Positions 1-9,259 of a stretch of DNA of 64,000 bases are shown in pieces (position 1 is the first letter of the stretch; every line of letters starts with the position of its first letter). Below the pieces are notes generated by a model. It was given only the letters and a program-made list of their open reading frames with translations, made no database searches and was not told where the DNA came from. The translations under genes and the position numbers were made by a program. The DNA is from Alphaproteobacteria bacterium (lineage in GTDB: Bacteria > Pseudomonadota > Alphaproteobacteria > Reyranellales > Reyranellaceae), in assembly GCA_016870115.1 (NCBI GenBank), contig VGCH01000002.1:1-64000 (forward strand), given 5' to 3'.

Positions 1-64
1 TCAAGACATCGGCTTATCGGAGTCTCGAAACGATCTCTTCAGGCTTGTGCCTCTTCTTCGGCAT
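1..64 (-). pseudogene. IS3-family transposase OrfA, N-terminal fragment with in-frame stop
   Basis: The minus strand from ATG at 64 reads MPKKRHKPEEIVSRLR, the conserved opening of IS3-family OrfA, which carries a helix-turn-helix that binds the element ends. Codon 17 (positions 14-16) is TAA. The next residues, ADVL, continue the expected family sequence in the same frame, so a glutamine codon appears to have mutated to a stop. The fragment is cut by the window edge. OrfA could not be made at full length here, so the element is probably inactive unless another copy acts in trans. Confidence 0.6.
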
Positions 65-115
65 TGCAGTCCTCCTTCTTGTCAAAAGACATAGTTCAGG
101 GCGGACCACTTTTCA
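1..115 (-). mobile_element. Edge of an IS3-family insertion sequence
   Basis: Read on the minus strand this stretch has the layout of the start of an IS3-family (IS407-like) element. A TGAAAAGTGG-type terminus begins near 115, a short leader follows with a good AAGGAGGA ribosome site near 72-79, and then comes the first part of orfA, starting at 64 and running off the left edge. The terminus position is inferred from the TG at 114-115 and from where the unrelated sequence begins. The other end lies outside the window, so target duplication and element length cannot be read. Confidence rests mainly on the orfA peptide. Confidence 0.6.
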
Positions 116-320
116 GGGGGAGGACCAGTTCGACGGTCTGGTGGCGGAGTGGCGTGGCGGGTTCGCCGACGATCCGGGTAGCGTACTTGTCTTGCGGCGC
201 GAGATCGCGCTCGCGCATTGGCCGGCAACGGCTGCGGGTCTTGCCGGGCGGCGCGTCGCGGGTCTGTTCCGGCCCTGGGATGGGGTGCCGCCCGAAGGTC
301 GGCGCTACGTTCAGACCTGA
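116..320 (+). other. Possible 3' remnant of a host gene next to the IS end
   Basis: The frame reading GEDQFDGLVAEWRGGFADDP and on to a stop at 318-320 is open from the inferred IS terminus and overlaps the end of the opposite gene by 10 bases. It could be the tail of a gene interrupted by the insertion. I recognise no family. Its composition is ordinary for this genome, so chance openness at high GC is also possible. Confidence 0.2.
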
Positions 321-835
321 GGGTCGAAGACCCAACCGCCGCGCGCGCTGTCCCAACTCCACGCTTCGTGCCAGTGGGCTAGCGAAGCGAGCTCTGCGTC
401 GAAGGCGAAGACCGGATCGATCGCCGAGGCGTGGATGGTCTCGGCGCGCAAGCCGGGCAGCATTCCCGCGTCGTCGCCGGCCAGCGGCGCGAGCGCATCG
501 AGCGCCAGCATGACGCCGCCCTCCGCGAGTCCCGCGATTGTCACCACCGGATCGACCTCGACCTGACCGGCGCCGGCAAGGTTCTGCGCCTCCTGCGGAT
601 CAAGCATGCCGGTGACGTAGACTTCGCCCGCCTCGCCGAAGACGCGATCGAGCGGCAGGCCGTAGGCTTGCTCGTCGTAGCCGGCGCCTCCCCAGCGCAG
701 TTCCGGCGGCAGATAGATCGGCCCATCGCCACGGGAGATCTCGACCAGCTCGCCGCCCAGCAACAGGGGCAGCTCGGCCGCAACCGGGTCCGGCGCGGGG
801 CTGGCGGCAGAGTCGGAAGGGGCCGGCTCGCTCAT
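311..835 (-). CDS. Hypothetical acidic protein, 174 aa
   Basis: I recognise no family. The product is soluble and acidic, with a proline/alanine/serine-rich N-terminus (about residues 1-25) followed by a compact region containing LLLGGELVEISRGDGPIYLPPELRW. It ends in an aromatic segment, HWHEAWSWDSARGGWVFDPQ. No signal peptide or membrane segment is visible. The start chosen is ATG at 835. A TTG four codons upstream (847) is in frame, but the GAAGAAAG tract suits the ATG. The gene lies downstream of, and convergent to, the IS-adjacent remnant. Confidence 0.6.
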   Translation of the reverse strand: MSEPAPSDSAASPAPDPVAAELPLLLGGELVEISRGDGPIYLPPELRWGGAGYDEQAYGLPLDRVFGEAGEVYVTGMLDPQEAQNLAGAGQVEVDPVVTIAGLAEGGVMLALDALAPLAGDDAGMLPGLRAETIHASAIDPVFAFDAELASLAHWHEAWSWDSARGGWVFDPQV

Positions 836-881
836 GTCTTTCTTCAATCGTTGGTTTGAATCTAGCGTCTAATTCTATGAA

Positions 882-934
882 AAAAAAAGAATAGACGCGA
901 GGAAGCCGGCGGGTGACGTGGGTCCCCCGCCGGC
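882..934 (-). terminator. Possible terminator on the minus strand
   Basis: Nine-base arms at 905-913 and 926-934 (GCCGGCGGG and CCCGCCGGC) can pair around a 12-base loop. On the minus strand a run of nine Ts (882-890) follows, but 14 bases intervene, which is a long offset for a classical intrinsic terminator. It would serve a transcript coming from the small reading frame at 1020-1136. Confidence 0.35.
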
Positions 935-1019
935 CCCCGCAGGACCGGCAAGCCTATCGGTCCCCGGGTAGACGACGCGGCTGTCCAAATCCGACGTCGT
1001 CGATGGCGGGCCGCCCGCT

Positions 1020-1136
1020 CTAGGCGGCGAACCAGCGATAACGCGGCGACAGAAGGCGGAAGGGCACGAGGACCTGACGCAGGCCGACAACGACCGACGT
1101 GGCGACAGTCCGGGAGGACCGGTGCGACTTAACCAT
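1020..1136 (-). CDS. Possible small basic protein, 38 aa
   Basis: ATG at 1136 follows a G-rich stretch with GGGGG five bases upstream. The 38-residue product has a basic N-terminus (MVKSHRSSR), a hydrophobic/amphipathic middle (TSVVVGLRQVLVPFRLL) and ends in SPRYRWFAA. I recognise no family. A terminator-like hairpin follows at 905-934. The rest of the stretch from 836 to 1335 holds no other gene I can support; 1137-1335 is relatively AT-rich and probably carries promoters for this frame and for the ThDP enzyme. Confidence 0.3.
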   Translation of the reverse strand: MVKSHRSSRTVATSVVVGLRQVLVPFRLLSPRYRWFAA

Positions 1137-1335
1137 GGAAACCCCCAAATTCCCGCTGACGCGGGCCCCACAACAAATTGCAGCCTGAGCTGAATAATCT
1201 TTTGATTACAACAACTTACCCCACGGCTGACTAAGCCATCGGGCGGTTCGCGGGTCAATCGGGCGATTGCAACAATCGCTTCTGGCCAGCGGCTGCCCGT
1301 CGTAGCTTCCCGCCCCTGTGGTGCGGGAGATGAGA

Positions 1336-2883
1336 ATGAACGGCGCGGAAAGTTTGGTGCGGACCCTGGTCGATGGCGGGGTCGAGGTGTGCTTCGCCAA
1401 TCCCGGAACCTCGGAGATGCACTTCGTCGGCGCGCTTGACCGGGTGCCGGGCATGCGCTGCGTGCTCGGGCTCTTTGAGGGCGTCTGCAGCGGCGCGGCC
1501 GACGGCTACTACCGCATGAAAGACAAGCCGGCCTCGACGCTGCTGCATCTCGGGCCGGGCCTCGCCAATGCCGCCGCCAACCTGCACAACGCCAAGAAGG
1601 CGGGTTCGGGTGTCGTCAACATCGTGGGCGAGCACGCGCTCTATCACATCAAGTACGACACACCGCTCACCGCCGATATTGAAGGCATCGCAAAGCCCTT
1701 TTCGCACTGGGTGAAGACCTCGCCGACATCCAAGACCGTGGCGCTGGATGGCGCGCGCGCGATTCAGGCCGCGCGCGTGGCGCCGGGCCAGATCGCCACC
1801 TTGATCCTGCCGGCCGACACCGCCTGGACCGAGGCCGATGGCCCTGCGGTCACACCAGCGACGCCGGCGCCGCCAGCGCCCGACAAGGACGCAGTCGTCG
1901 CCGCGGCCAAGGCGCTCTCGACCGGCAAGTCGGCCATGCTGTTCCTGGGCGGCCGCGCATTGCGCGCGCGCGGTCTTGAGCTGGCCGGCAAGATCGCGGC
2001 CCGCACCGGTTGTCGCGTGCAAGCCGCCGGTGGCACCGCCCGCATCGAGCGTGGCGCGGGTCGCGTGCAGGTGCTGCGGCTTCACTTTGTGGTCGAGACC
2101 GCGCTCGAGATGCTGAAGGGCACGCGTGACATGGTGCTGGTGGGCGCCAAGGCGCCAGCGGCGTTTTTCGCGTACCCGGGCAAGCCGAGTGTTCTCACGC
2201 CCAAGGATTGCGCCGTTCATGCGCTCTGCGGCGTCGACGGCGATCCGCTTGCCACTCTGGAGGCATTGGCCGCCGAACTAGGCGCACTGAACGAAGCGCC
2301 GACCGGCGTCGCGGCGCCCAAGCGGCCGGACAAGCCGACCGGCGCCTTCACGCTCGACGGACTCGGCGCGGCGCTGGGCGCGACGCTGCCCGAAGGTGCG
2401 ATCGTGATCGACGAGTCGGTGACGACCGGCCGCGGCTTCTTTCCGTTCAGCGCCGGCGCGCCGCCGCACGACTGGCTGAACAACATGGGCGGCTCGATCG
2501 GTTTCGGCGCGCCCGTGGCGGTGGGCACGGCGGTGGCCTGTCCGGATCGCAAGACCGTCGTGATGATCGGCGACGGCAGCGCGATGTACACAATCCAGGC
2601 GCTGTGGACGATGGCGCGCGAGTCGCTCGACGTTTGCGTCCTGATCTTCTCAAACCGCTCCTACAAGATTCTCTATAGCCAGCTGTCGGACGTTGGCGCC
2701 GCCAATCCCGGACCACGCGCCATCGACATGCTGACGCTCGATCGTCCCACGCTCGATTTCGTCGGCATGGCCAAGAGCATGGGTGTGCCCGGTGCACATG
2801 TTCACGATCTTGAGGAGCTGACGCGTCAGCTCACCTTCGCGATGGGCCAGAAGGGGCCCTATCTGATCGACGTCGTGATGTAG
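1336..2883 (+). CDS. ThDP-dependent acetolactate-synthase-like enzyme, large subunit
   Basis: The 515-residue cytoplasmic enzyme has the three-domain layout of the thiamine diphosphate family. The N-terminal Pyr domain holds FANPGTSEMH (20-29) and the catalytic glutamate of LFEG (Glu48). The middle is alanine- and proline-rich. The C-terminal PP domain has the cofactor/Mg motif GDGSAMYT (from about 411) ending in FSNRSY. It is shorter than true IlvB (about 560-590 residues) and no small subunit is nearby, so it is better seen as a benzoylformate decarboxylase or acetolactate synthase-like enzyme of unknown substrate. The ATG at 1336 is chosen because GGGAG (1325-1329) sits six bases upstream. 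In-frame starts at 1318 and 1330 are less well placed. Confidence 0.85.
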   Translation: MNGAESLVRTLVDGGVEVCFANPGTSEMHFVGALDRVPGMRCVLGLFEGVCSGAADGYYRMKDKPASTLLHLGPGLANAAANLHNAKKAGSGVVNIVGEHALYHIKYDTPLTADIEGIAKPFSHWVKTSPTSKTVALDGARAIQAARVAPGQIATLILPADTAWTEADGPAVTPATPAPPAPDKDAVVAAAKALSTGKSAMLFLGGRALRARGLELAGKIAARTGCRVQAAGGTARIERGAGRVQVLRLHFVVETALEMLKGTRDMVLVGAKAPAAFFAYPGKPSVLTPKDCAVHALCGVDGDPLATLEALAAELGALNEAPTGVAAPKRPDKPTGAFTLDGLGAALGATLPEGAIVIDESVTTGRGFFPFSAGAPPHDWLNNMGGSIGFGAPVAVGTAVACPDRKTVVMIGDGSAMYTIQALWTMARESLDVCVLIFSNRSYKILYSQLSDVGAANPGPRAIDMLTLDRPTLDFVGMAKSMGVPGAHVHDLEELTRQLTFAMGQKGPYLIDVVM

Positions 2884-2891
2884 GACGGCAC

Positions 2892-3608
2892 TTGCGCCGC
2901 ACCCTGCATGGCCGTCGCCGCGGCAAGGCGCTGCGCGCGGGCCAGCGCTCGCTGATGGAGACGCTGCTGCCCCGGCTCGCGGTGCAGCTGCCGGCCCCAC
3001 CTGCGGTTTCGGAGGTGGGCGAGGTCGGCGAGAGCGCCGCCAAGCTCGATCTCCCGGCGCTGTTCGGCGGCACGCCGCCGGCAGGCGGCGTCTGGCTGGA
3101 AGTGGGCTTCGGCGGCGGCGAACATCTGGTGTGGCAGGCCGAGCACCACCCCGAGGTCGGGCTGATCGGCTGCGAGCCCTACCTCAATGGCGTCGCCAAG
3201 TGCCTCGCGTCCATCGATCGCGCCGGCCTCGCCAATGTTCGCCTCTTCACCGACGATGCGCGCTTTGTGCTGGCGGCGCTCCCCGACAGCGCGCTCGGTC
3301 GCGCCTTCGTGCTCTTCCCCGATCCGTGGCCGAAGTCGCGCCACCACAAGCGCCGTTTCATCCAGCGCGCCACACTCGACACTCTGGCCCGCGTGCTCGC
3401 GCCGGGTGGAGAGCTGCGGCTTGCGACCGACGATCCCGGCTATTGCCGCTGGATGGCCGAACGCGCCTGCACCCATCCCGCGTTCGAGTGGCTGGCCGAG
3501 CGTCCCGCGGACTGGCGCCAGCGGCCCGACGATTGGCCGGCGACCCGCTATGAACGCAAACTGCTGGCCGGCCACCCCCCCACGTTCTTGCGGCTGCGCC
3601 GACGCTGA
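2892..3608 (+). CDS. trmB: tRNA (guanine-N7)-methyltransferase TrmB
   Basis: TrmB makes m7G46 in the variable loop of tRNAs with S-adenosylmethionine. The protein opens with the conserved LHGRRRGKALRAGQ segment and has the SAM motif WLEVGFGGGEHL. It also has the family signatures LFPDPWPKSRHHKRRF and, at the end, TRYERKLLAGHPP. At 238 residues it has the usual length. A TTG start at 2892 is used because the conserved N-terminus begins there; the next in-frame ATG (2955) would remove it. It starts eight bases after the ThDP enzyme stop, so the two are likely cotranscribed. Confidence 0.92.
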   Translation: MRRTLHGRRRGKALRAGQRSLMETLLPRLAVQLPAPPAVSEVGEVGESAAKLDLPALFGGTPPAGGVWLEVGFGGGEHLVWQAEHHPEVGLIGCEPYLNGVAKCLASIDRAGLANVRLFTDDARFVLAALPDSALGRAFVLFPDPWPKSRHHKRRFIQRATLDTLARVLAPGGELRLATDDPGYCRWMAERACTHPAFEWLAERPADWRQRPDDWPATRYERKLLAGHPPTFLRLRRR

Positions 3609-3717
3609 CGCGCCAGAGGTTGGGGTGGGCGCGGCTGGCGCCGGTTTTCCTTGCTCTGGCGCGCGCCGAGCCTTATAGGGGCGCATCCTCAATCGGGTTC
3701 GCAGGACGGACCGAACA

Positions 3718-3749
3718 AAAAAGAGTGGGCCGAACGGCCCGCTCTTTTT
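3718..3749 (+). terminator. Intrinsic terminator or attenuator in the rimP leader
   Basis: Arms at 3718-3731 and 3736-3749 form a 14-bp hairpin with one G-T wobble and a GAAC loop. The arms end in A5/T5, so the element can terminate in both directions. It lies 109 bases after trmB and 45 bases before the rimP start. A conserved rimP-leader terminator element has been described in alphaproteobacteria, and this position matches. Whether it is a plain trmB terminator or an attenuator for the rimP-nusA-infB operon cannot be told from the sequence. Confidence 0.8.
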
Positions 3750-3794
3750 GTTTGGACCGGCGGCGGGCCCGCCAACCCAGGCGAAAGCCCCCGC

Positions 3795-4301
3795 GTGACC
3801 GAGATCGAACGGCGCATCGAGAGCATCATCGACCCCACCGTGCAGGGCATGGGGTTCGAGTTGGTGCGCGTTGCCATGGGCGGCCGCGGCACGCTGCAGA
3901 TCATGGTCGAGCGCGCCGACGGCACGGCGATGGATGTCGAGGATTGCGCCACCCTATCGCGGGCGCTCTCGGCCGTCCTCGATGTCGAAGACCCGATCGC
4001 CACCGCCTATACGCTGGAAGTGAGCTCGCCTGGCATCGACCGGCCGCTCACCCGGCCCAAGGACTTCACCCGCTGGACCGGACATCTTGCCCGGCTCGAG
4101 ACGCGCGAGCCGGTGGATGGCCGCCGCCGCTTCAAGGGGACGCTGCTCGGTTTGGAGGGAGACGCGGTGCGTCTGCGCCTCGACGATGGCGCCGAAGCGC
4201 GGGTCCCGATGGCCGCCCTGTTGCGGGCCAAACTCGAACTTACCGACGCACTACTCGACGAACACCGCCGCAGCCTTGATGGCCGCGACGCGGTCCACTG
4301 A
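3795..4301 (+). CDS. rimP: Ribosome maturation factor RimP
   Basis: RimP assists late assembly of the 30S subunit. From the GTG at 3795 the protein has 168 residues. It starts TEIERRIESIIDPTVQGMGFELV, carries the family core DCATLSRALSAVLD and EVSSPGIDRPL, and ends with an SH3-like C-terminal domain (GTLLGLEGDAVRLRLDDG). An upstream extension to 3651 is open but runs through the terminator hairpin and is not conserved-looking, so the GTG preceded by AGGCGAAAG is preferred. It heads the rimP-nusA-ylxR-infB-rbfA operon. Confidence 0.9.
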   Translation: MTEIERRIESIIDPTVQGMGFELVRVAMGGRGTLQIMVERADGTAMDVEDCATLSRALSAVLDVEDPIATAYTLEVSSPGIDRPLTRPKDFTRWTGHLARLETREPVDGRRRFKGTLLGLEGDAVRLRLDDGAEARVPMAALLRAKLELTDALLDEHRRSLDGRDAVH

Positions 4302-4326
4302 CGAACCGGAAAAAGAGGAACGGATC

Positions 4327-5871
4327 ATGGCAACGACGGCGGACATCCCGCGGATGGAGATGCTTCAGGTGGCCGACATGGTCGCCCGCGAGAAGGGCAT
4401 CGAGCGCGAGGAAGTGCTTGAGGCGATGGAACAGGCGATCCAAAAGTCGGGTCGGGCCAAGTACGGGCTCGAGCATGACATCCGCGCCGAGATCGACCGA
4501 AAGACCGGCGAGATCAAGCTGCTGCGCTACATGCAGGTCGCCGATCCGGTCGAGAACGAAGCGACGCAGGTGATGCTGGCCGAGGCGCAGCGCCGCAATC
4601 CGGAAGCGCAGGTTGGCGACTTCCTCACCGACGAGCTGCCCCCGATCGATTTCGGCCGGGTCGCCGCCCAGACCGCCAAGCAGGTGATCACCCAGCGCAT
4701 GCGCGAGAGCGAGCGCAAGCGCCAGTACGAGGAGTTCAAGGATCGCGTCGGCGAGATCGTCTCGGGTATCGTGAAGCGCGTCGACTACGGCAACATCACC
4801 ATCGACCTGCAGCGCGCCGAGGGTGTGATCCGCCGCGACGAGACGATCCCGCGCGAGAGTCTGCGGGTGAACGACCGGGTTCGCGCCTACATCTTCGATG
4901 TTCGCGAGGAGCCGCGCGGCCCGCAGATCTTCCTGTCGCGCAGCCATCCCGAATTCATGGCCAAGCTGTTCACCCAGGAAGTGCCTGAGATCTACGACAA
5001 CATCATCGAGATCAAGGCGGTTGCGCGCGATCCCGGCAGCCGCGCCAAGATCGCCGTCATCAGCCACGACAGCGCGATCGACCCGATCGGTGCCTGCGTT
5101 GGCATGCGTGGCAGCCGTGTCCAGGCGGTCGTGCAGGAGCTGCAGGGCGAGAAGGTCGACATCATCCCGTGGTCGTCCGACACCGCCAACTTCATCGTGA
5201 ACGCTCTGGCGCCCGCCGAGGTCAGCAAGGTGCTGATGGACGACGACAAGGGCAAGGCCGAGGTCGTGGTGCCTGACGAGCAGTTGAGCCTCGCGATCGG
5301 CCGACGCGGCCAGAACGTCAAGCTCGCCTCGCAGCTCACCCGCTGGGAGATCGACATCATCACCGAGACCGAGGAGAGCGAGCGCCGCCAGAAAGAGACG
5401 CGCGAGCGCACCGAGATGTTCAAGCTCGCGCTCGACGTCGACGACGTGATCGCCCATCTGCTGGTCGCCGAGCGCTACGCCGCGGTCGAGGATGTCGCCG
5501 ACGCGCCGATCGAGGAGCTGACCGGCGTGGAGGGCTTCGACGAGGACATCGCCTCCGAGCTTCAGCGCCGCGCCCGCGAGTATATCGAGAAGCGCGACGC
5601 CGAATACGCCGCCCGCCTCGCCGAGCTTGGCGTCAGCGAAGAGGTGCGCGGTGCCGACGGCATCACGCTCGCCATGGCGGTGGCGCTGGGTGAACAGGGT
5701 GTGAAGTCGCTCGACGACCTCGCCGACCTCGCCTCCGACGAACTCCGCGAGATCGTGGGGGAGACCGCGCTCGACGCCGAGCAGGCCAACGCCATCATCA
5801 TGAAGGCTCGCGCCCACTGGTTTGGCGACGAGGGCGGCGCGGCGGCCGAAGCTGCCAAGCCGACGGCCTGA
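4327..5871 (+). CDS. nusA: Transcription termination/antitermination factor NusA
   Basis: NusA binds RNA polymerase and controls pausing, termination and antitermination. The 514-residue protein has the N-terminal RNAP-binding domain (REKGIEREEVLEAMEQAI), an S1 domain (GEIVSGIVKRVDYGNITIDL, about 135-200), two KH domains (IGACVGMRGSRVQAVVQEL and LAIGRRGQNVKLASQL) and two C-terminal acidic helical repeats typical of proteobacterial NusA. ATG 4327 has GAGGA seven bases upstream. It starts 25 bases after rimP. The frame is open much further 5' but that part overlaps rimP and is not NusA. Confidence 0.97.
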   Translation: MATTADIPRMEMLQVADMVAREKGIEREEVLEAMEQAIQKSGRAKYGLEHDIRAEIDRKTGEIKLLRYMQVADPVENEATQVMLAEAQRRNPEAQVGDFLTDELPPIDFGRVAAQTAKQVITQRMRESERKRQYEEFKDRVGEIVSGIVKRVDYGNITIDLQRAEGVIRRDETIPRESLRVNDRVRAYIFDVREEPRGPQIFLSRSHPEFMAKLFTQEVPEIYDNIIEIKAVARDPGSRAKIAVISHDSAIDPIGACVGMRGSRVQAVVQELQGEKVDIIPWSSDTANFIVNALAPAEVSKVLMDDDKGKAEVVVPDEQLSLAIGRRGQNVKLASQLTRWEIDIITETEESERRQKETRERTEMFKLALDVDDVIAHLLVAERYAAVEDVADAPIEELTGVEGFDEDIASELQRRAREYIEKRDAEYAARLAELGVSEEVRGADGITLAMAVALGEQGVKSLDDLADLASDELREIVGETALDAEQANAIIMKARAHWFGDEGGAAAEAAKPTA

Positions 5872-5884
5872 GGAGCCCGCGCAC

Positions 5885-6523
5885 TTGATCGTCGAGACCG
5901 CCCCGAGCGCAACCGCCGTGCCGCCGCCTCCCATGGCGCCGTCGGCCGGACCTGAGCGCACCTGCATCGTGGAGCGCACCGCGCGTCCCGCGGGTGAGCT
6001 GGTGCGTTTCGTGGTGTCGCCGGATGGCAATGTGGTGCCCGACCTCGCGCGTCGGCTGCCCGGCCGCGGCGTCTGGGTGACGGCGCGCCGGGCCGCGGTC
6101 GAGGAGGCGACACGCCGCGGAGCGTTCGCCCGGGCGTTCCGCGCCGCCGTGACCGCGTCGGACGATCTCGGCTCGCGTATCGAACGCCTGTTGCTGGAGG
6201 GCGCGCTCGCCGATCTCGGTCGCGCACGTCGCGCCGGTCGCGCGGTCGCGGGGTTCACCAAGGCGGGCGAGTGGGTCGAGCGCGGTCGCGCGGGCCTGCT
6301 CGTCGTGCCGCTGGCGGCGGCGGGTGACGGCCTGGACAAGCTCGCCGCTCGTGCCGTGCCGGTGGCACGGCTCGGCGACGAGGCCGCGCTGGGCGGCATC
6401 TTCGGCCGCGATGCCGCGGTCTATTGCGCGGTCGCGCGCGACGATGCGGGTGGCCGCTTCGTCGAGCGGATCGCCGGCGCCGCCGCACGGTGGCGCCGCT
6501 ATCGAGACGACGTGGCCGGTTGA
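5885..6523 (+). CDS. ylxR: YlxR-family (DUF448) RNA-binding protein with L7Ae-like C-terminus
   Basis: This 212-residue nucleic-acid-binding protein is found between nusA and infB in many bacteria. The N-terminal YlxR domain shows [25 protein letters not shown] and the conserved [18 protein letters not shown]. The C-terminal half ([35 protein letters not shown]) resembles the L7Ae/YlxQ fold, so this looks like the common alphaproteobacterial YlxR-YlxQ fusion. A TTG start at 5885 is chosen because GAGGAG (5871-5876) is eight bases upstream; ATG 5933 is the alternative. Its role in the operon is probably RNA- or ribosome-related, but it is poorly defined. Confidence 0.85.
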   Translation: MIVETAPSATAVPPPPMAPSAGPERTCIVERTARPAGELVRFVVSPDGNVVPDLARRLPGRGVWVTARRAAVEEATRRGAFARAFRAAVTASDDLGSRIERLLLEGALADLGRARRAGRAVAGFTKAGEWVERGRAGLLVVPLAAAGDGLDKLAARAVPVARLGDEAALGGIFGRDAAVYCAVARDDAGGRFVERIAGAAARWRRYRDDVAG

Positions 6524-6555
6524 CGGGCCGGCACGGACCAAGGACAAGACCCCCC

Positions 6556-9240
6556 ATGACGGATCAGAAAGAACCGGCCAAGACCTCCAAGCCGCTGTCG
6601 CTCTCGACGGCGGCGCGTCCGGTCGCGCCCAAGGCGGATGCCAGCGTCCGCCAGAAATTCTCGCACGGGCGCTCGCGCGTGGTCGAAGTGGTCAAGACCG
6701 CGCCCAAGCGGACTGCGACGCCGGCGGCGGCACCCGCCCGCCCCGCGGCGCCGGCCGCTCCGGCCGCAGCCGCTGAAGGCGCGTCGGCGCGCAATACCCT
6801 GAAACTGGGTGCCACTCCGGCGGCCCCCGCCACACCGACGCCCGCCCGCGCAGCTGCGGCGCCCGCCTCGGGTGCGGCCGCGCCGGCAACGCGCGCCGCC
6901 CCGGCCGGTGGTGGCCGCGGGGGGATGGTGCTGAAGACGCTGACCGAGGCGGAGAAGACCTCGCGCGCCCGCGCGTTGGTCGATGCCCAGCGCGACGCCG
7001 AAGTCGCTCGCCAGCGTTTCGCCGAGGAGCAGGCCCGCCGCGCGGTCGAGGACGAGGCCAAGCGCAAGGCCGACGAGGAGCATCGTCGCCGCCTCGCCGA
7101 AGAGGACGCGCGCAAAAAGGCCGAGGACGAGGTCAAGCGAAAGGCCGATGTGCTGGTTCAGAAGCGGCTCGACCAGGCCGCGAGCGCCCCTCAGACTCCG
7201 ATGGCGCGTCAGGCCCAGGAAATCGTGCAGCCGGGCGCGGCGCGTCCCGTCGATCCGCTGCGCCGTCCGCCGCCGCGTCTGCCGCTGCCGAACAAGCGCC
7301 TGCCGCAGCCGCCGGGCGCGCGTCGCGAGGCGCCCAAGCGCCGCGACGGCAAGGTCGACGTGGTGCGCGCGATCAACGACGACAATGATGTGCGCGGTCG
7401 TTCAGTCGCGCAGATGCGCCGCCGGCTGGAGCGCGAGCGCCAGCGGGCATACGACGACGCCACACCGGCCCAGAAAGTCTATCGCGACGTCACTATTCCG
7501 GAGACCGTGACGGTCCAGGATCTGGCTGCGCGCATGTCCGAGCGCGGCGCCGACGTCATCAAGGCGATGATGCGCATGGGCGTGATGGCCACGATCAACC
7601 AGGTGATCGACGCCGACACTGCCGAGCTGATCGTCACCGAAATGGGCCATCGGCCGCGCCGCGTCGCCGAAGGCGACGTCGAGGTCGGGCTGAACGCCGC
7701 CGACGATGCGCCGGAGACGCTGGTGGGGCGGCCCCCGGTCGTGACGGTCATGGGCCATGTCGATCACGGCAAGACCTCGTTGCTGGACGCGTTGCGCGCG
7801 TCCGATGTCGCGGCCCATGAGGCCGGCGGCATCACCCAGCACATCGGCGCCTACCAGGTGACCCTGCCGTCGGGCCAGAAGATCTCCTTCATCGACACGC
7901 CGGGCCACGAAGCCTTCACCGCCATGCGCGCGCGCGGCGCCAAGGTCACCGACATCGTGATCCTGGTGGTCGCGGCCGATGACGGCGTCATGCCCCAGAC
8001 GAAGGAGGCGATCGCCCACGCCAAGGCGGCCGGCGTGCCGATCATCGTGGCGATCAACAAGATCGACAAGCCGGGCGTCGACCCCAACCGGGTGCGCACC
8101 GAGCTGCTGCAGCATGAGATCCAGGTCGAACAGTTCGGCGGTGAGGTCCAGTCGATCGAGGTATCGGCCACCCAACGCACCAACCTCGACAAGCTCGAGG
8201 AGGCGATCCTCCTGCAGGCCGAGGTGTTGGAACTGCGCGCCAATCCCGACCGCGCCGCCGACGGTGTGGTGATCGAATCCCAGCTCGATCCGGGCCGCGG
8301 TTCGGTCGCGACCGTGCTGGTGCAGCGCGGCACCCTCAAGGCCGGCGACGTGCTGGTCGCGGGCGCCGTGTGGGGCCGCGTGCGTCGTCTGGTCGATGAT
8401 CGTGGCCAAGCGATCGCTTCCGCCGGCCCCGCCATGCCGGTCGAGATCCTGGGCCTCGACGGCACGCCGCAGGCAGGCGACGAGTTCCATGTCGTCGAGA
8501 ACGAGGCGCGCGCGCGCGAGATCGCGTCGTTCCGCGAGCGCCGCGACCGCCAGGCCCAGCTGGCCAAGAGCGCCGGCAGCCGCGGCACGCTCGAGGACAT
8601 GCTGAAGGGCATCCGCGAGGGCAGCGCCAAGGAACTGCCGGTGGTCATCAAGGCCGACGTGCAGGGCTCGGCCGAGGCGCTGGCCGGCGCACTGGCCGCG
8701 CAATCGACCGACAAGGTCGCGACTCGCGTCGTCTACAGCGGCGTCGGCGCCATCAGCGAAGCCGACCTTACGCTCGCGCGCGCGTCGAAGGCGCTGATCA
8801 TCGGTTTCAACGTGCGCGCTAACCCGGTCGCGCGCGAGACCGCCAAGCGCGACAAGATCGACATCCGCTACTACAACATCATCTACAAGGTGACGGAGGA
8901 TGTCCGCGCCCTGATGACCGGCCTGCTGGAGCCGACCTACAAGGAAGCGTTCCTGGGCAACGCCCAGATCCGCGAGGTCTTCCGCATCACCAAGGCGGGC
9001 AACGTCGCGGGCTGCATGATCACCGAAGGCATGGTCAAGCGCGGCGCCAAGGTGCGCCTGCTGCGCGACAGCGTTGTGATCCACGAGGGCACGTTGAAGA
9101 CGCTGCGTCGCTTCAAGGACGAGGTGCGCGAGGTCAACAACGGCTTCGAGTGCGGCATGGCGTTCGAGAACTACGACGACATCAAGGTCGGCGATGTGAT
9201 CGAGTGCTACGAGATCGAGGAGGTCCGGCCGACCCTCTAG
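6556..9240 (+). CDS. infB: Translation initiation factor IF-2
   Basis: IF-2 is the GTPase that places fMet-tRNA on the 30S subunit and joins the subunits. The 894-residue protein has a long alanine/proline-rich and then charged coiled N-terminal region (about 1-230) and an IF2_N segment ([18 protein letters not shown]). The G domain starts near residue 396 with [15 protein letters not shown], followed by [16 protein letters not shown] and NKIDKP. Beta-barrel domains and the fMet-tRNA-binding C-terminus follow. ATG 6556 is preceded by AAGGA about 12 bases upstream and follows ylxR by 32 bases. Confidence 0.97.
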   Translation: MTDQKEPAKTSKPLSLSTAARPVAPKADASVRQKFSHGRSRVVEVVKTAPKRTATPAAAPARPAAPAAPAAAAEGASARNTLKLGATPAAPATPTPARAAAAPASGAAAPATRAAPAGGGRGGMVLKTLTEAEKTSRARALVDAQRDAEVARQRFAEEQARRAVEDEAKRKADEEHRRRLAEEDARKKAEDEVKRKADVLVQKRLDQAASAPQTPMARQAQEIVQPGAARPVDPLRRPPPRLPLPNKRLPQPPGARREAPKRRDGKVDVVRAINDDNDVRGRSVAQMRRRLERERQRAYDDATPAQKVYRDVTIPETVTVQDLAARMSERGADVIKAMMRMGVMATINQVIDADTAELIVTEMGHRPRRVAEGDVEVGLNAADDAPETLVGRPPVVTVMGHVDHGKTSLLDALRASDVAAHEAGGITQHIGAYQVTLPSGQKISFIDTPGHEAFTAMRARGAKVTDIVILVVAADDGVMPQTKEAIAHAKAAGVPIIVAINKIDKPGVDPNRVRTELLQHEIQVEQFGGEVQSIEVSATQRTNLDKLEEAILLQAEVLELRANPDRAADGVVIESQLDPGRGSVATVLVQRGTLKAGDVLVAGAVWGRVRRLVDDRGQAIASAGPAMPVEILGLDGTPQAGDEFHVVENEARAREIASFRERRDRQAQLAKSAGSRGTLEDMLKGIREGSAKELPVVIKADVQGSAEALAGALAAQSTDKVATRVVYSGVGAISEADLTLARASKALIIGFNVRANPVARETAKRDKIDIRYYNIIYKVTEDVRALMTGLLEPTYKEAFLGNAQIREVFRITKAGNVAGCMITEGMVKRGAKVRLLRDSVVIHEGTLKTLRRFKDEVREVNNGFECGMAFENYDDIKVGDVIECYEIEEVRPTL

Positions 9241-9259
9241 GGTCGGCCGCTCGACCCCG

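Noticed and set aside
4240-6399. 719-codon open frame on the minus strand
   Set aside because: It is antisense to nusA and ylxR, whose frames carry all recognisable domains. Long open frames like this arise from codon bias at high GC.
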